Positions 55,476 to 64,000 of a DNA stretch of 64,000 bases are shown piece by piece (the stretch's first letter is position 1; every line of letters begins with the position of its first letter). This DNA comes from Campylobacter concisus (GTDB lineage: Bacteria > Campylobacterota > Campylobacteria > Campylobacterales > Campylobacteraceae). Made by a program: the position numbers and the translations under genes. The stretch spans positions 248,001-312,000 of the forward strand of contig NZ_JXUP01000003.1 in NCBI RefSeq assembly GCF_001891085.1. The letters run 5' to 3'. The notes under the pieces are model-generated. The model did not search any database. It worked only from the letters and a program-made list of their open reading frames with translations, and was not told the DNA's origin.

Positions 55476-56213
55476 ATGAGCGAAAACATATTAGAACTTA
55501 AAAAAATAAATAAATTTTATGGAGAGCTTCACGCCTTAAAGGATATAAATTTAGAGGTAAAAAGTGGCGAGGTGGTCGTGCTTCTTGGACCATCGGGCTG
55601 TGGCAAAAGCACAACTCTTAGATGTATAAACGGCCTTGAGAGTATCGCAAGTGGCGAGATAATAATCGATGGTGAAGCAATTGATGCTAATTTTAATGAT
55701 TGGCAAAGGATCCGCCAAAAAGTCGGCATGGTCTTTCAAAGCTATGAGCTCTTTGATCACATGAACGTCATAGACAACGTCCTTCTTGGGCCTTTAAAGG
55801 TGCAAAAAAGAGATAGGGCCGAGGCTGAAAAAACCGCTGATATGTGGTTAAGCAAGGTTGGGCTACTTGATAAGAAATTTGCCTATCCAAAAGAGCTAAG
55901 CGGCGGCCAAAAGCAACGCATAGCTATAGTAAGAAGCCTTTGTTTAAACCCTGAAATTATGCTATTTGACGAGGTTACGGCTGCGCTTGATCCAGAGATC
56001 GTTAGAGAAGTGCTTGATGTTATACTAAATTTAGCCAAAGATGGAATGACGATGCTAATAGTCACCCACGAGATGAGCTTTGCAAGGGCGGTTGCAAACA
56101 AGATCGTATTTATGGACGCTGGGGCGATCGTGGAGATCAGCGAGCCAGAGGAATTTTTTACCAACCCAAAGAGCGACCGTGCGAAGAAATTTCTAAATTT
56201 ATTCTCGTTTTAG
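55476..56213 (+). CDS. Polar amino-acid ABC ATPase (GlnQ type)
   Basis: A 245-residue ABC ATPase of GlnQ length. Walker A is GPSGCGKST near residue 37, Q-loop MVFQSYELFDHM, signature ELSGGQKQRIAIVR, Walker B IMLFDEVTAALDPE, then the H-loop VTHEMSFAR. DE-V-T-A instead of the common DE-P-T-S is seen in a subset of these ATPases and does not look damaging. It lies between the permeases and the binding protein gene. Confidence 0.94.
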   Translation: MSENILELKKINKFYGELHALKDINLEVKSGEVVVLLGPSGCGKSTTLRCINGLESIASGEIIIDGEAIDANFNDWQRIRQKVGMVFQSYELFDHMNVIDNVLLGPLKVQKRDRAEAEKTADMWLSKVGLLDKKFAYPKELSGGQKQRIAIVRSLCLNPEIMLFDEVTAALDPEIVREVLDVILNLAKDGMTMLIVTHEMSFARAVANKIVFMDAGAIVEISEPEEFFTNPKSDRAKKFLNLFSF

Positions 56214-56306
56214 AAAAAATAAGAGATAATTTGCCGTTTTTTCAAAATGCGTTTAGAGCGAAAATTTAACGCTCTTATTTATTTAACTTTTTTACAAGGA
56301 GAAAGA

Positions 56307-57167
56307 GTGAGAAAATTTAAATTTTTCTTATTAGCATTAATCGCTACCGTCTTTCTAACGGGTTGTGGTAATGACAAAGGTGCCGATACGGCAAAAGCTG
56401 CTTCAAACGAAGCTGATGCGATCGCAAAGATCAAAGAGCGTGGATTTGTAAGAATTGGCGTTTTCAGCGACAAACCACCATTTGGCTATGTCGATAAAGA
56501 CGGCAAAAACCAAGGCTATGATATTTACTTTGCAAAACGTATCGCAAAAGACCTACTAGGCGATGAGAGCAAGGTAAAATTTGAGCTAGTCGAGGCTGCT
56601 GGTAGAGTTGAAGTTTTAGTAGCTGATAAAGTAGATATCACGCTTGCAAATTTTACAAAAACACCTGAGCGTGCACAAGTTGTTGATTTTGCACTTCCAT
56701 ACATGAAGGTTTCACTTGGCATCGTAAGCCCTGAAGGTGCAGTGATAAAAAGCATCGATGAGCTAAAAGACAAAACCCTAATCGTAAATAAGGGCACAAC
56801 CGCAGACGCGTTTTTTACAAAAAATTATCCTGACATTAAGCTTGCAAAATACGACCAAAATACTGAAACATTCGCAGCTTTGGTTGATAAAAGAGGTGCC
56901 GCACTAGCACATGATAACGCCCTACTTTTTGCCTGGGCAAAAGAGACCCCTGGCTTTGTTGTAGGCGTTGAAGCACTTGGTGATGTGGATGTGATAGCAC
57001 CAGCTGTTAAAAAAGGTAACAAAGTTTTACTTGACTGGCTAAACAATGAGATCATTGAGCTTGGAAAAGAAAATTTCTTCCACAAAGACTATGATGCTAC
57101 GCTAAAACCGATCTACGGCGACAGCGTCAATCCAGAATCACTTGTCGTTGAAGGCGGCAAACTCTAA
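56307..57167 (+). CDS. CjaA-like amino-acid-binding lipoprotein
   Basis: A 286-residue lipoprotein. GTG 56307 is chosen over the upstream ATG because an AAGGAGA site precedes it and it gives a normal lipobox (LTGC, Cys 20). The solute-binding protein family 3 fold begins with RGFVRIGVFSDKPPFGYVDKDGK, and VDITLANFTKTPERAQVVDFALPYM is the core. It closely resembles CjaA of C. jejuni, a surface-exposed lipoprotein that binds cysteine. It completes the ABC system encoded just before it and is followed by a strong terminator. Confidence 0.88.
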   Translation: MRKFKFFLLALIATVFLTGCGNDKGADTAKAASNEADAIAKIKERGFVRIGVFSDKPPFGYVDKDGKNQGYDIYFAKRIAKDLLGDESKVKFELVEAAGRVEVLVADKVDITLANFTKTPERAQVVDFALPYMKVSLGIVSPEGAVIKSIDELKDKTLIVNKGTTADAFFTKNYPDIKLAKYDQNTETFAALVDKRGAALAHDNALLFAWAKETPGFVVGVEALGDVDVIAPAVKKGNKVLLDWLNNEIIELGKENFFHKDYDATLKPIYGDSVNPESLVVEGGKL

Positions 57168-57173
57168 AATTTA

Positions 57174-57208
57174 ATGGCGTAAATTTTTACGCCATCTCTC
57201 TTTTTTTT
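57174..57208 (+). terminator. Rho-independent terminator of the CjaA operon
   Basis: ATGGCGTAAA (57174-57183) and TTTACGCCAT (57186-57195) form a perfect 10-bp stem with a two-base spacer, followed by a run of eight T (57201-57208). Confidence 0.92.
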
Positions 57209-57519
57209 TAAATTTGACAAATACGTTTGTAAAAATTTTTGCCAGTAGATTACACTGCATAAAATCCATAAAGGGCGGATATCTTAACATACCTGAGTAG
57301 CAAGCTAGTAGACGAGCTCCTTGCAATAATGAGCTATAGATAGACTACTTGCGGATTTAAATTACATTATGCACATGAAGGTTCAAAAAGGCTAAGGCGC
57401 ATGTATTTTATAAATTTAAATTCTAGATAATATGTATATAGAGCCCACAAAAAAAGAAACCCACGAAAGCTAGGCGAGAAAGATACAACTTAGTTTTTAA
57501 ATATTTAAATAAAATTCTA
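57209..57519. other. AT-rich gap, possible decayed coding remnant
   Basis: No intact gene. Near 57278-57340 the plus strand can be read as DILTYLSSKLVDELLAIMSYR followed by a stop, then TTCGFKLHYAHEGSKRLRRMYF in the same frame, without start or ribosome site. This looks more protein-like than random AT-rich DNA, but I cannot match it to a family. Nothing convincing on the minus strand beyond a hydrophobic short frame. Confidence 0.35.
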
Positions 57520-57557
57520 AAAGGCATTTTGGAGTAAATTTAGCCCAAAATGCCTTT
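57520..57557 (-). terminator. Terminator of the phosphohexomutase gene
   Basis: AAAGGCATTTTGG (57520-57532) pairs perfectly with CCAAAATGCCTTT (57545-57557), just past the stop at 57563 on the minus strand, and is followed there by an AT-rich run with TTTTAT. Confidence 0.75.
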
Positions 57558-57562
57558 GCAAA

Positions 57563-58930
57563 CTACATTAAGCTCTTTAGTAGATTTGTTACTTTTTGCT
57601 CGATCTCTTCTAAAAATTCCTTGCTCTTTGCCTCAAATCTAGTAACAATAACTGGCGTTGTATTTGACGCGCGTACCAGCGCCCAACCATTTTCAAACTG
57701 AATTCTTATACCATCAATATCAATGATATTTTTTATCTTTGGTAGATCGCAACTCTCGTTTTTCACATACTCTTTTAACTTGGCAACTATCTTAAATTTA
57801 GCCTCATCAGTCGTTTTTACCTTGATCTCATCGGTACTAAAGACAAGTGGCATCTTATCAAGCTCGCCGTCAAGGTCAAAGCCTTTATGTACTAGTTCAA
57901 GTACCCTCATCATCGCATAAAGTGCGTCATCAAAGCCAAAATAGCGCTCTTTAAAGAAGATATGACCACTAACTTCAGCCGCAAGATCGACATTTAGCTC
58001 TTTCATCATCTTTTTTATATTGCTGTGTCCTGTTTTTCCCATAAATACTTCGCCGATCTTTGCGATCTCATCGTACATATTTTGTGAGCATTTAACCTCA
58101 CCAAGCACCTTTGGATGATCCATATTTAGCGCATAAAGATAGGCTAGCTCATCGCCTTTTATATCTCTTTTTGGCGTTATAACTGCGATCCTATCGCCAT
58201 CTCCGTCAAAGCCAAACCCAAGGTCAAATTCTTTCTTTTCGATGAGCGAAAATAGCTCTTTTAAATTCTCTTTTTCGCTTGGATCTGGGTGGTGATTTGG
58301 GAAATTTCCGTCTGGGTCTTCATATAAAATTTTTGCATTTAGCCCAAGTGCTTTGACGATCGGCACCAAGCTCACGCCAACAGCGCCATTTGCGCAGTCG
58401 ATAACAAAAGGCTTTTTGAAATTTTTAAGCTCACTAAATTCTTTTACAAAAAACTCAACGTATTTTTCTAAGATATTAAATTTCTCACAGCTCTCATTGT
58501 CTGCTATTTGCTCACCAGAGGCGATTATCTCGTTCACCTTATCTTTTAAAATTTGCAAATCTTTGCCAAAGAAACTATCTTTTTTGATAGTGATCTTAAA
58601 GCCGTTATAATCTTTTGGGTTGTGAGAGCCCGTGATCATAATGTTTGCGTCGAAATAATCAGCATAAACGCTAAAGTAGCCAACAGGAGTTGGAAGCAAG
58701 CCGATGTTGTAAATTTTAAAGCCACCAGCCTTATTTAGGCCGCTTAGCAGATACCTAAAAAGCGTACTAGCGCTTAGTCTTGCGTCAAAACCAACGCTTA
58801 AAGTTTTTACGCCAAATTCATTAAATTTCTTACCCAAAGCAAGCCCTATAGCCTTGACGCTGTCCTCTGTCAAGTCTTTTTCAAAAATACCGCGGATATC
58901 GTATTCTCTAAAAATTTCATCATATTTCAT
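57563..58930 (-). CDS. Phosphomannomutase/phosphoglucomutase
   Basis: A 455-residue alpha-D-phosphohexomutase of normal length. The active-site phosphoserine loop is TGSHNPKDYNG near residue 97, the Mg2+ loop is GFDGDGDRIAV, the sugar-binding loop is EVSGHIFF, and the phosphate loop RASNTTPVIVTRFEA is near the end. It interconverts hexose 1- and 6-phosphates for nucleotide sugars used in surface glycans. Stands alone on the minus strand between terminators. Confidence 0.94.
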   Translation of the reverse strand: MKYDEIFREYDIRGIFEKDLTEDSVKAIGLALGKKFNEFGVKTLSVGFDARLSASTLFRYLLSGLNKAGGFKIYNIGLLPTPVGYFSVYADYFDANIMITGSHNPKDYNGFKITIKKDSFFGKDLQILKDKVNEIIASGEQIADNESCEKFNILEKYVEFFVKEFSELKNFKKPFVIDCANGAVGVSLVPIVKALGLNAKILYEDPDGNFPNHHPDPSEKENLKELFSLIEKKEFDLGFGFDGDGDRIAVITPKRDIKGDELAYLYALNMDHPKVLGEVKCSQNMYDEIAKIGEVFMGKTGHSNIKKMMKELNVDLAAEVSGHIFFKERYFGFDDALYAMMRVLELVHKGFDLDGELDKMPLVFSTDEIKVKTTDEAKFKIVAKLKEYVKNESCDLPKIKNIIDIDGIRIQFENGWALVRASNTTPVIVTRFEAKSKEFLEEIEQKVTNLLKSLM

Positions 58931-59029
58931 TATAAATTCTCCCTAAAAGAATGCAAAAATGATACAAGAATAAATTTAAAAAGGAGTAAATAATTTTATA
59001 AATTTTGTGAGGTTAAATTTAAATATAAA

Positions 59030-59055
59030 TTCGAGCTAGAAAGCTCTAGCTCGAA
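59030..59055 (-). terminator. Terminator of groEL
   Basis: TTCGAGCTAGA (59030-59040) and TCTAGCTCGAA (59045-59055) form a perfect 11-bp stem around AAGC. On the minus strand it follows the groEL stop by 8 bp and is trailed by TTTATATTTAAATTT. Confidence 0.85.
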
Positions 59056-59063
59056 AAGGGCTG

Positions 59064-61029
<1,966 letters not shown>

Positions 61030-61037
61030 CTGCATCC

Positions 61038-61298
61038 TTATTTTAAAACGCCTAAAACATCATCAATGTTTAAAACAAGATATGTTTTATCATCTAAATT
61101 TATCTCAGTGCCACCGTATTTTGCAAATACAACTTTATCACCAACTTTTACGCCCTCTACTTCAGCACCAACTGCTTTTACCTCACCGCTTAAAGGTTTT
61201 TCTTTTGCGTTATCAGGTATAATAATGCCCGAAGCTGTGGTCTTTGTCTCCTCTACGCGTTCGACTAGAACACGCTTGCCTAATGGTTGAAAGTTCAT
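61038..61298 (-). CDS. groS: Co-chaperonin GroES
   Basis: An 86-residue Gro[20 protein letters not shown] is the conserved start; [17 protein letters not shown] is the mobile loop that docks on GroEL; GEVKAVG and [13 protein letters not shown] follow. It caps the GroEL cavity. It is the first gene of the operon and follows a CIRCE element and a good promoter. Confidence 0.97.
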   Translation of the reverse strand: MNFQPLGKRVLVERVEETKTTASGIIIPDNAKEKPLSGEVKAVGAEVEGVKVGDKVVFAKYGGTEINLDDKTYLVLNIDDVLGVLK

Positions 61299-61327
61299 TG
61301 TTCATCCTTTTGGTTTAATTGTCTTTT

Positions 61328-61354
61328 TTAGCACTCTTTATTTTTGAGTGATGA
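61328..61354. promoter_or_regulatory. CIRCE element (HrcA operator)
   Basis: TTAGCACTC (61328-61336), a nine-base spacer and GAGTGATGA (61346-61354). The left arm matches the CIRCE consensus exactly; the right arm differs from GAGTGCTAA at two positions. It overlaps the expected transcription start of groES, where HrcA binding blocks initiation. Confidence 0.88.
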
Positions 61355-61355
61355 A

Positions 61356-61384
61356 ATCCTAGCACTTTTTTCTAAAAAAGTCAA
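61356..61384 (-). promoter_or_regulatory. Sigma-70 promoter of groES-ydhR-groEL
   Basis: On the minus strand, -35 TTGACT (61384-61379) is followed after exactly 17 bp by the -10 TAGGAT (61361-61356). The start site would fall inside CIRCE. Confidence 0.85.
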
Positions 61385-61466
61385 TAATTTATAGTTAAAT
61401 TTTATTAAAACTTTAGTCACTTACACTAAAGTTTTATGATATGTAAAACTAATATAAAGGAAATTT

Positions 61467-64000
61467 ATGAAAAAAATAGCCTATATAGTAGCGGCTTTGG
61501 CGCTGATAATCCTTTGCATTTTTGGCTTTATCTTTAGCTCAATTGGTAACAAATTTATAGCCAGCAAAATAGAAAAAGAAGCACTCGTTCGTGGTATAGA
61601 TGTCAAATTTAAAGACTTTAGCCTTGGTCTTAGCACGCTAAATTTAGAAGCGATCGTAATGAACGCTATAAATTTAAAGGCAAATGGCGATCTCTCATTA
61701 TTTGCTCAAAGCATGAACTTAAACATAGATATAGACGCCGACAAGGCAAAGGCTAGCGAGCTTGGACTAAAAAAGGACGTCGCTCTTAAAGCAAACGTGG
61801 CTGGTAAATTTAACGACTTCAAGCTAACAGCAACTGGCACGGCGCTTGGCTCAAACATAAATTTAAACGCAAATTTAAAAGACTACCTGCCAAAAGCTCT
61901 AAATCTTGACGCTAAAAACATCGAGCTTTCTGAGATCTCAGCTCTTGCTAAAAAGCCAAATTTAGCTAGCGGTAAGCTTGATCTAACGAGCAATATGCAA
62001 GGAGTTGATGAGAAAAATGAGCCCATCATTAATACTCAAATTTTAGCTAGCGACGCAGCGATAAACAAAGAAATTCTTAAAAACGAATTTGGGCTAGATT
62101 TAGCAAAAGATATAAGCTTTAAAGGCGGCGTAAATGCTAAATTTGAAAATGAAAAAGTGAGCGCAAAAACCATTATCATCGCACCTGAAGCCACTTTAAA
62201 AGCAAACGAGACGACTTATGATCTAGCTAGCAAAAATTTAAAGAGTGACTTTTTGCTAAACGTGCCTGATCTTACCCTTTTTGGCAAGCTCTTAGGCGAG
62301 CAACTAAGTGGCGCTGTGGATGCAAACGGCGAAATTACAATGCAAGAAAATGCCCTTCAAAACCTAAAAGCTGAGATAAATGGGCTTGGCGGCAAGATAA
62401 ATGCAAATTTTGATAGCAAAAACTTAACTTTAAATGCAGCTAACATCAAGCTAAAAGAGCTTCTCGCACTTGCCCTGCAGCCTAGCTACGCAGACGGGCA
62501 GATAAATTTAAATGCAAATTTTAGTGGCTTTGACGAGCTAAAAAAACTTGCAGGCGATGCTAAATTTGAGATAAAAAACGGCCTTATAGATAAAGGGCTT
62601 GCAAAGCTTAAAAATGCGGCTAAATTTGAGCTAAAAGGCGGCGCCACCGCAAAAGGTGAGCTTGTAAATTTTGACGCAAATGTGCTTAGCGACCTTGGCG
62701 AGCTAAAAGATGTAAAGGGCGTTTATGACCTAAAAAATAGCCAAATTTTTAGCAAATTTAACTTGCTCATTAGCGACCCTGAGAAATTTAAAACGGTTAG
62801 CGGCTTTGAGGTTGGCTCAAAGATGGCGCTTGCGGGCGATATGAAGCTTAAAGAGAGCAAGATAGATGAGCTAAATTTAGGCGGTGATGTCTTTGCTGGC
62901 AAGCTAAACGCCACCATAAAAAATGAAAATCTTGATCTTAGCCTAAAAGAGGCACAGCTAGGAGAAATTTTAGTACTTAGCGGCAACGACAGGCTGGCAA
63001 ATGCTAAGACAAATGTCCAAGCAAAGGGGCAAAATATCTTTAGCAAAAGTCCAAGCGTCGCCGCAACGATCGCTTTAAACGAGGGCAAATTTAACGCAGC
63101 AGCGCTTAGCAAAATGCTTGATAAAAAATTCCCTGAAAATGAGAAATTTAGCTCAAATTTGAGCCTAGACTATAAAGGCGACATGGCGAAATTTAGCGGC
63201 GACTTTCTTAGCTCATTAGCTGATATAAAGGGCATAGATGGCAGCTTTGACATGAGCAAAAGCACGCTAAACTTAAAGCTTCAAGCGGTAGTTTCAGAGC
63301 TAAATAAGCTTGCGTTTTTAGCTGGCCGCGAGCTTCACGGTAAATTTGCAGCCCACGTAACGGCAGAGGGCAAAGTGGATGATCTAAGCGTAAAAGCCAC
63401 CTCTGATGATCTATTTAAGGGCAAACTAGAGGCAAACTACAAAGGTGGCACGCTTGATGCGGTGCTAAAAAACTTTGAGGTCAAAGGGCTAACGCAGACT
63501 TTGGGGCTAGATCATCTCTATGATGGCAATGGCGATGCTAAATTTGACTACGAAACAAAGCAAAAGCTCGGTAAATTTGACATCTTACTAAAAGATGGTC
63601 ATCTAGCCAGCACAAATCTCACAAACAATATAAAAATCTTCACCGGCAAGGACATCACAAAAGAAATTTACAAAGACGGCAAAATTTACGGCGATATAAA
63701 GGGTGACAACGTCGTTTTTAATGTAAATTTAAGCTCGCCAAAGAGCGACATAAAGGTTGCGGGCGGTACTTACAATACCGCGACAAAAATGCTTAACGTG
63801 CCACTTGTTTGCAGGCTAGAAAAGACCGATCTAAACGTGCAAATCTCAGGCACGACAGAGAAGCTAAAATACGATGTCAGATCGCAATATCTTGAAAATA
63901 AGGTCAAAAAAGAGATAGGTAGATTTTTAGATAAAAAGCTTGGCAAAGATGATGACGCAAGCGGCGAAAAACAAAATTTAAAGGGGCTTTTAAAAGGGCT
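61467..64000 (+). CDS. AsmA-like envelope protein, cut by the right edge
   Basis: An open frame from ATG 61467 (AAAGGAA site) runs to the window end, 844 codons so far with no stop. The first 25 residues are a membrane anchor (KKIAYIVAALALIILCIFGFIFS). The rest is a long, repetitive beta-rich region of alternating hydrophobic/charged strands (such as INLNANLKD, LNLDAKNIEL, DGQINLNANFSG, TLNLKLQAV), the pattern of AsmA/TamB-type proteins that form a hydrophobic groove carrying lipids across the periplasm. A characteristic LLKDGHL element near 3' agrees. The C-terminal part is missing, so the subtype (AsmA, TamB, DUF748) cannot be decided. Divergent from groES. Confidence 0.85.
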   Translation, partial: MKKIAYIVAALALIILCIFGFIFSSIGNKFIASKIEKEALVRGIDVKFKDFSLGLSTLNLEAIVMNAINLKANGDLSLFAQSMNLNIDIDADKAKASELGLKKDVALKANVAGKFNDFKLTATGTALGSNINLNANLKDYLPKALNLDAKNIELSEISALAKKPNLASGKLDLTSNMQGVDEKNEPIINTQILASDAAINKEILKNEFGLDLAKDISFKGGVNAKFENEKVSAKTIIIAPEATLKANETTYDLASKNLKSDFLLNVPDLTLFGKLLGEQLSGAVDANGEITMQENALQNLKAEINGLGGKINANFDSKNLTLNAANIKLKELLALALQPSYADGQINLNANFSGFDELKKLAGDAKFEIKNGLIDKGLAKLKNAAKFELKGGATAKGELVNFDANVLSDLGELKDVKGVYDLKNSQIFSKFNLLISDPEKFKTVSGFEVGSKMALAGDMKLKESKIDELNLGGDVFAGKLNATIKNENLDLSLKEAQLGEILVLSGNDRLANAKTNVQAKGQNIFSKSPSVAATIALNEGKFNAAALSKMLDKKFPENEKFSSNLSLDYKGDMAKFSGDFLSSLADIKGIDGSFDMSKSTLNLKLQAVVSELNKLAFLAGRELHGKFAAHVTAEGKVDDLSVKATSDDLFKGKLEANYKGGTLDAVLKNFEVKGLTQTLGLDHLYDGNGDAKFDYETKQKLGKFDILLKDGHLASTNLTNNIKIFTGKDITKEIYKDGKIYGDIKGDNVVFNVNLSSPKSDIKVAGGTYNTATKMLNVPLVCRLEKTDLNVQISGTTEKLKYDVRSQYLENKVKKEIGRFLDKKLGKDDDASGEKQNLKGLLKG

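Overview
The window looks like a chromosomal segment of a Campylobacter (Epsilonproteobacteria/Campylobacterota), most like the C. concisus group. This rests on the AT-rich base composition, AAGGA-type ribosome sites, and family content: CjaA-type lipoprotein ABC system, FliL next to AcpS, RNase Y, a TAXI-type TRAP system and DKNYY-repeat proteins. The species call is an inference; comparing the 16S gene at 11733-13243 with a reference set would settle it. I see no prophage, insertion sequence, integron or CRISPR array.

Layout. 1-5.5 kb (minus): the start of a ComF-like gene running off the left edge, two lipoproteins, a small tautomerase, lepA, a CDF metal exporter and an orphan ABC membrane domain. 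5.5-7.3 kb: a decayed regulatory unit. A cupin gene has a nonsense codon, an NAD(P)-binding oxidoreductase gene is broken in several places, and an intact Rrf2 regulator follows. Two well-formed inverted repeats still sit on the sigma-70 promoter. 7.3-13.5 kb (minus): a ComEA-like protein, then a complete rRNA operon (16S, tRNA-Ile, tRNA-Ala, 23S, 5S). 13.5-18.1 kb (minus): a tightly overlapped run of 5-FCL, rny, SYLF, DedA/VTT and DUF945 genes. 18.2-21.4 kb (plus): thioredoxin-like lipoprotein, ftsY, vanZ-like, radA. 21.5-26.5 kb: an unknown gene, acpS-fliL, ybaK, a MidA-like methyltransferase, a TRIC/UPF0126 protein, a second SYLF protein and a small acidic protein.

26.6-33.8 kb (plus) is the most unusual part. 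A Fur-family regulator precedes nine almost contiguous genes: a free HMA_2-like domain, a ferritin-like protein with a C-terminal membrane helix, three small membrane-anchored proteins, a P1B-type ATPase with a CAL motif in place of CPC, an AGCS symporter, a small two-helix membrane protein and a ModD-like phosphoribosyltransferase. I read it as a metal-handling locus in which the ATPase works with dedicated small membrane partners. The metal cannot be read from the sequence.

34-44.4 kb: a BCCT transporter, two tandem DKNYY-type proteins, a small membrane protein, an ABC-F ATPase, then MATE, a YgjP-like metallopeptidase and a Sel1-repeat protein. 44.4-47.5 kb (minus): a TAXI-TRAP transporter with strong hairpins between its two genes. 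47.8-51 kb (plus): a Pst-type phosphate transporter. 51-54 kb (minus): N-carbamoylputrescine amidase and agmatine deiminase (agmatine to putrescine) flanking a frameshifted CDF gene. 54.1-57.2 kb (plus): a CjaA-type amino-acid ABC system ending in a classic terminator. 57.5-61.3 kb (minus): a phosphohexomutase and groES-groEL with a YdhR-like gene wedged between them, driven by a sigma-70-like promoter with a CIRCE element. 61.5 kb to the right edge (plus): the first 844 codons of an AsmA-like protein.
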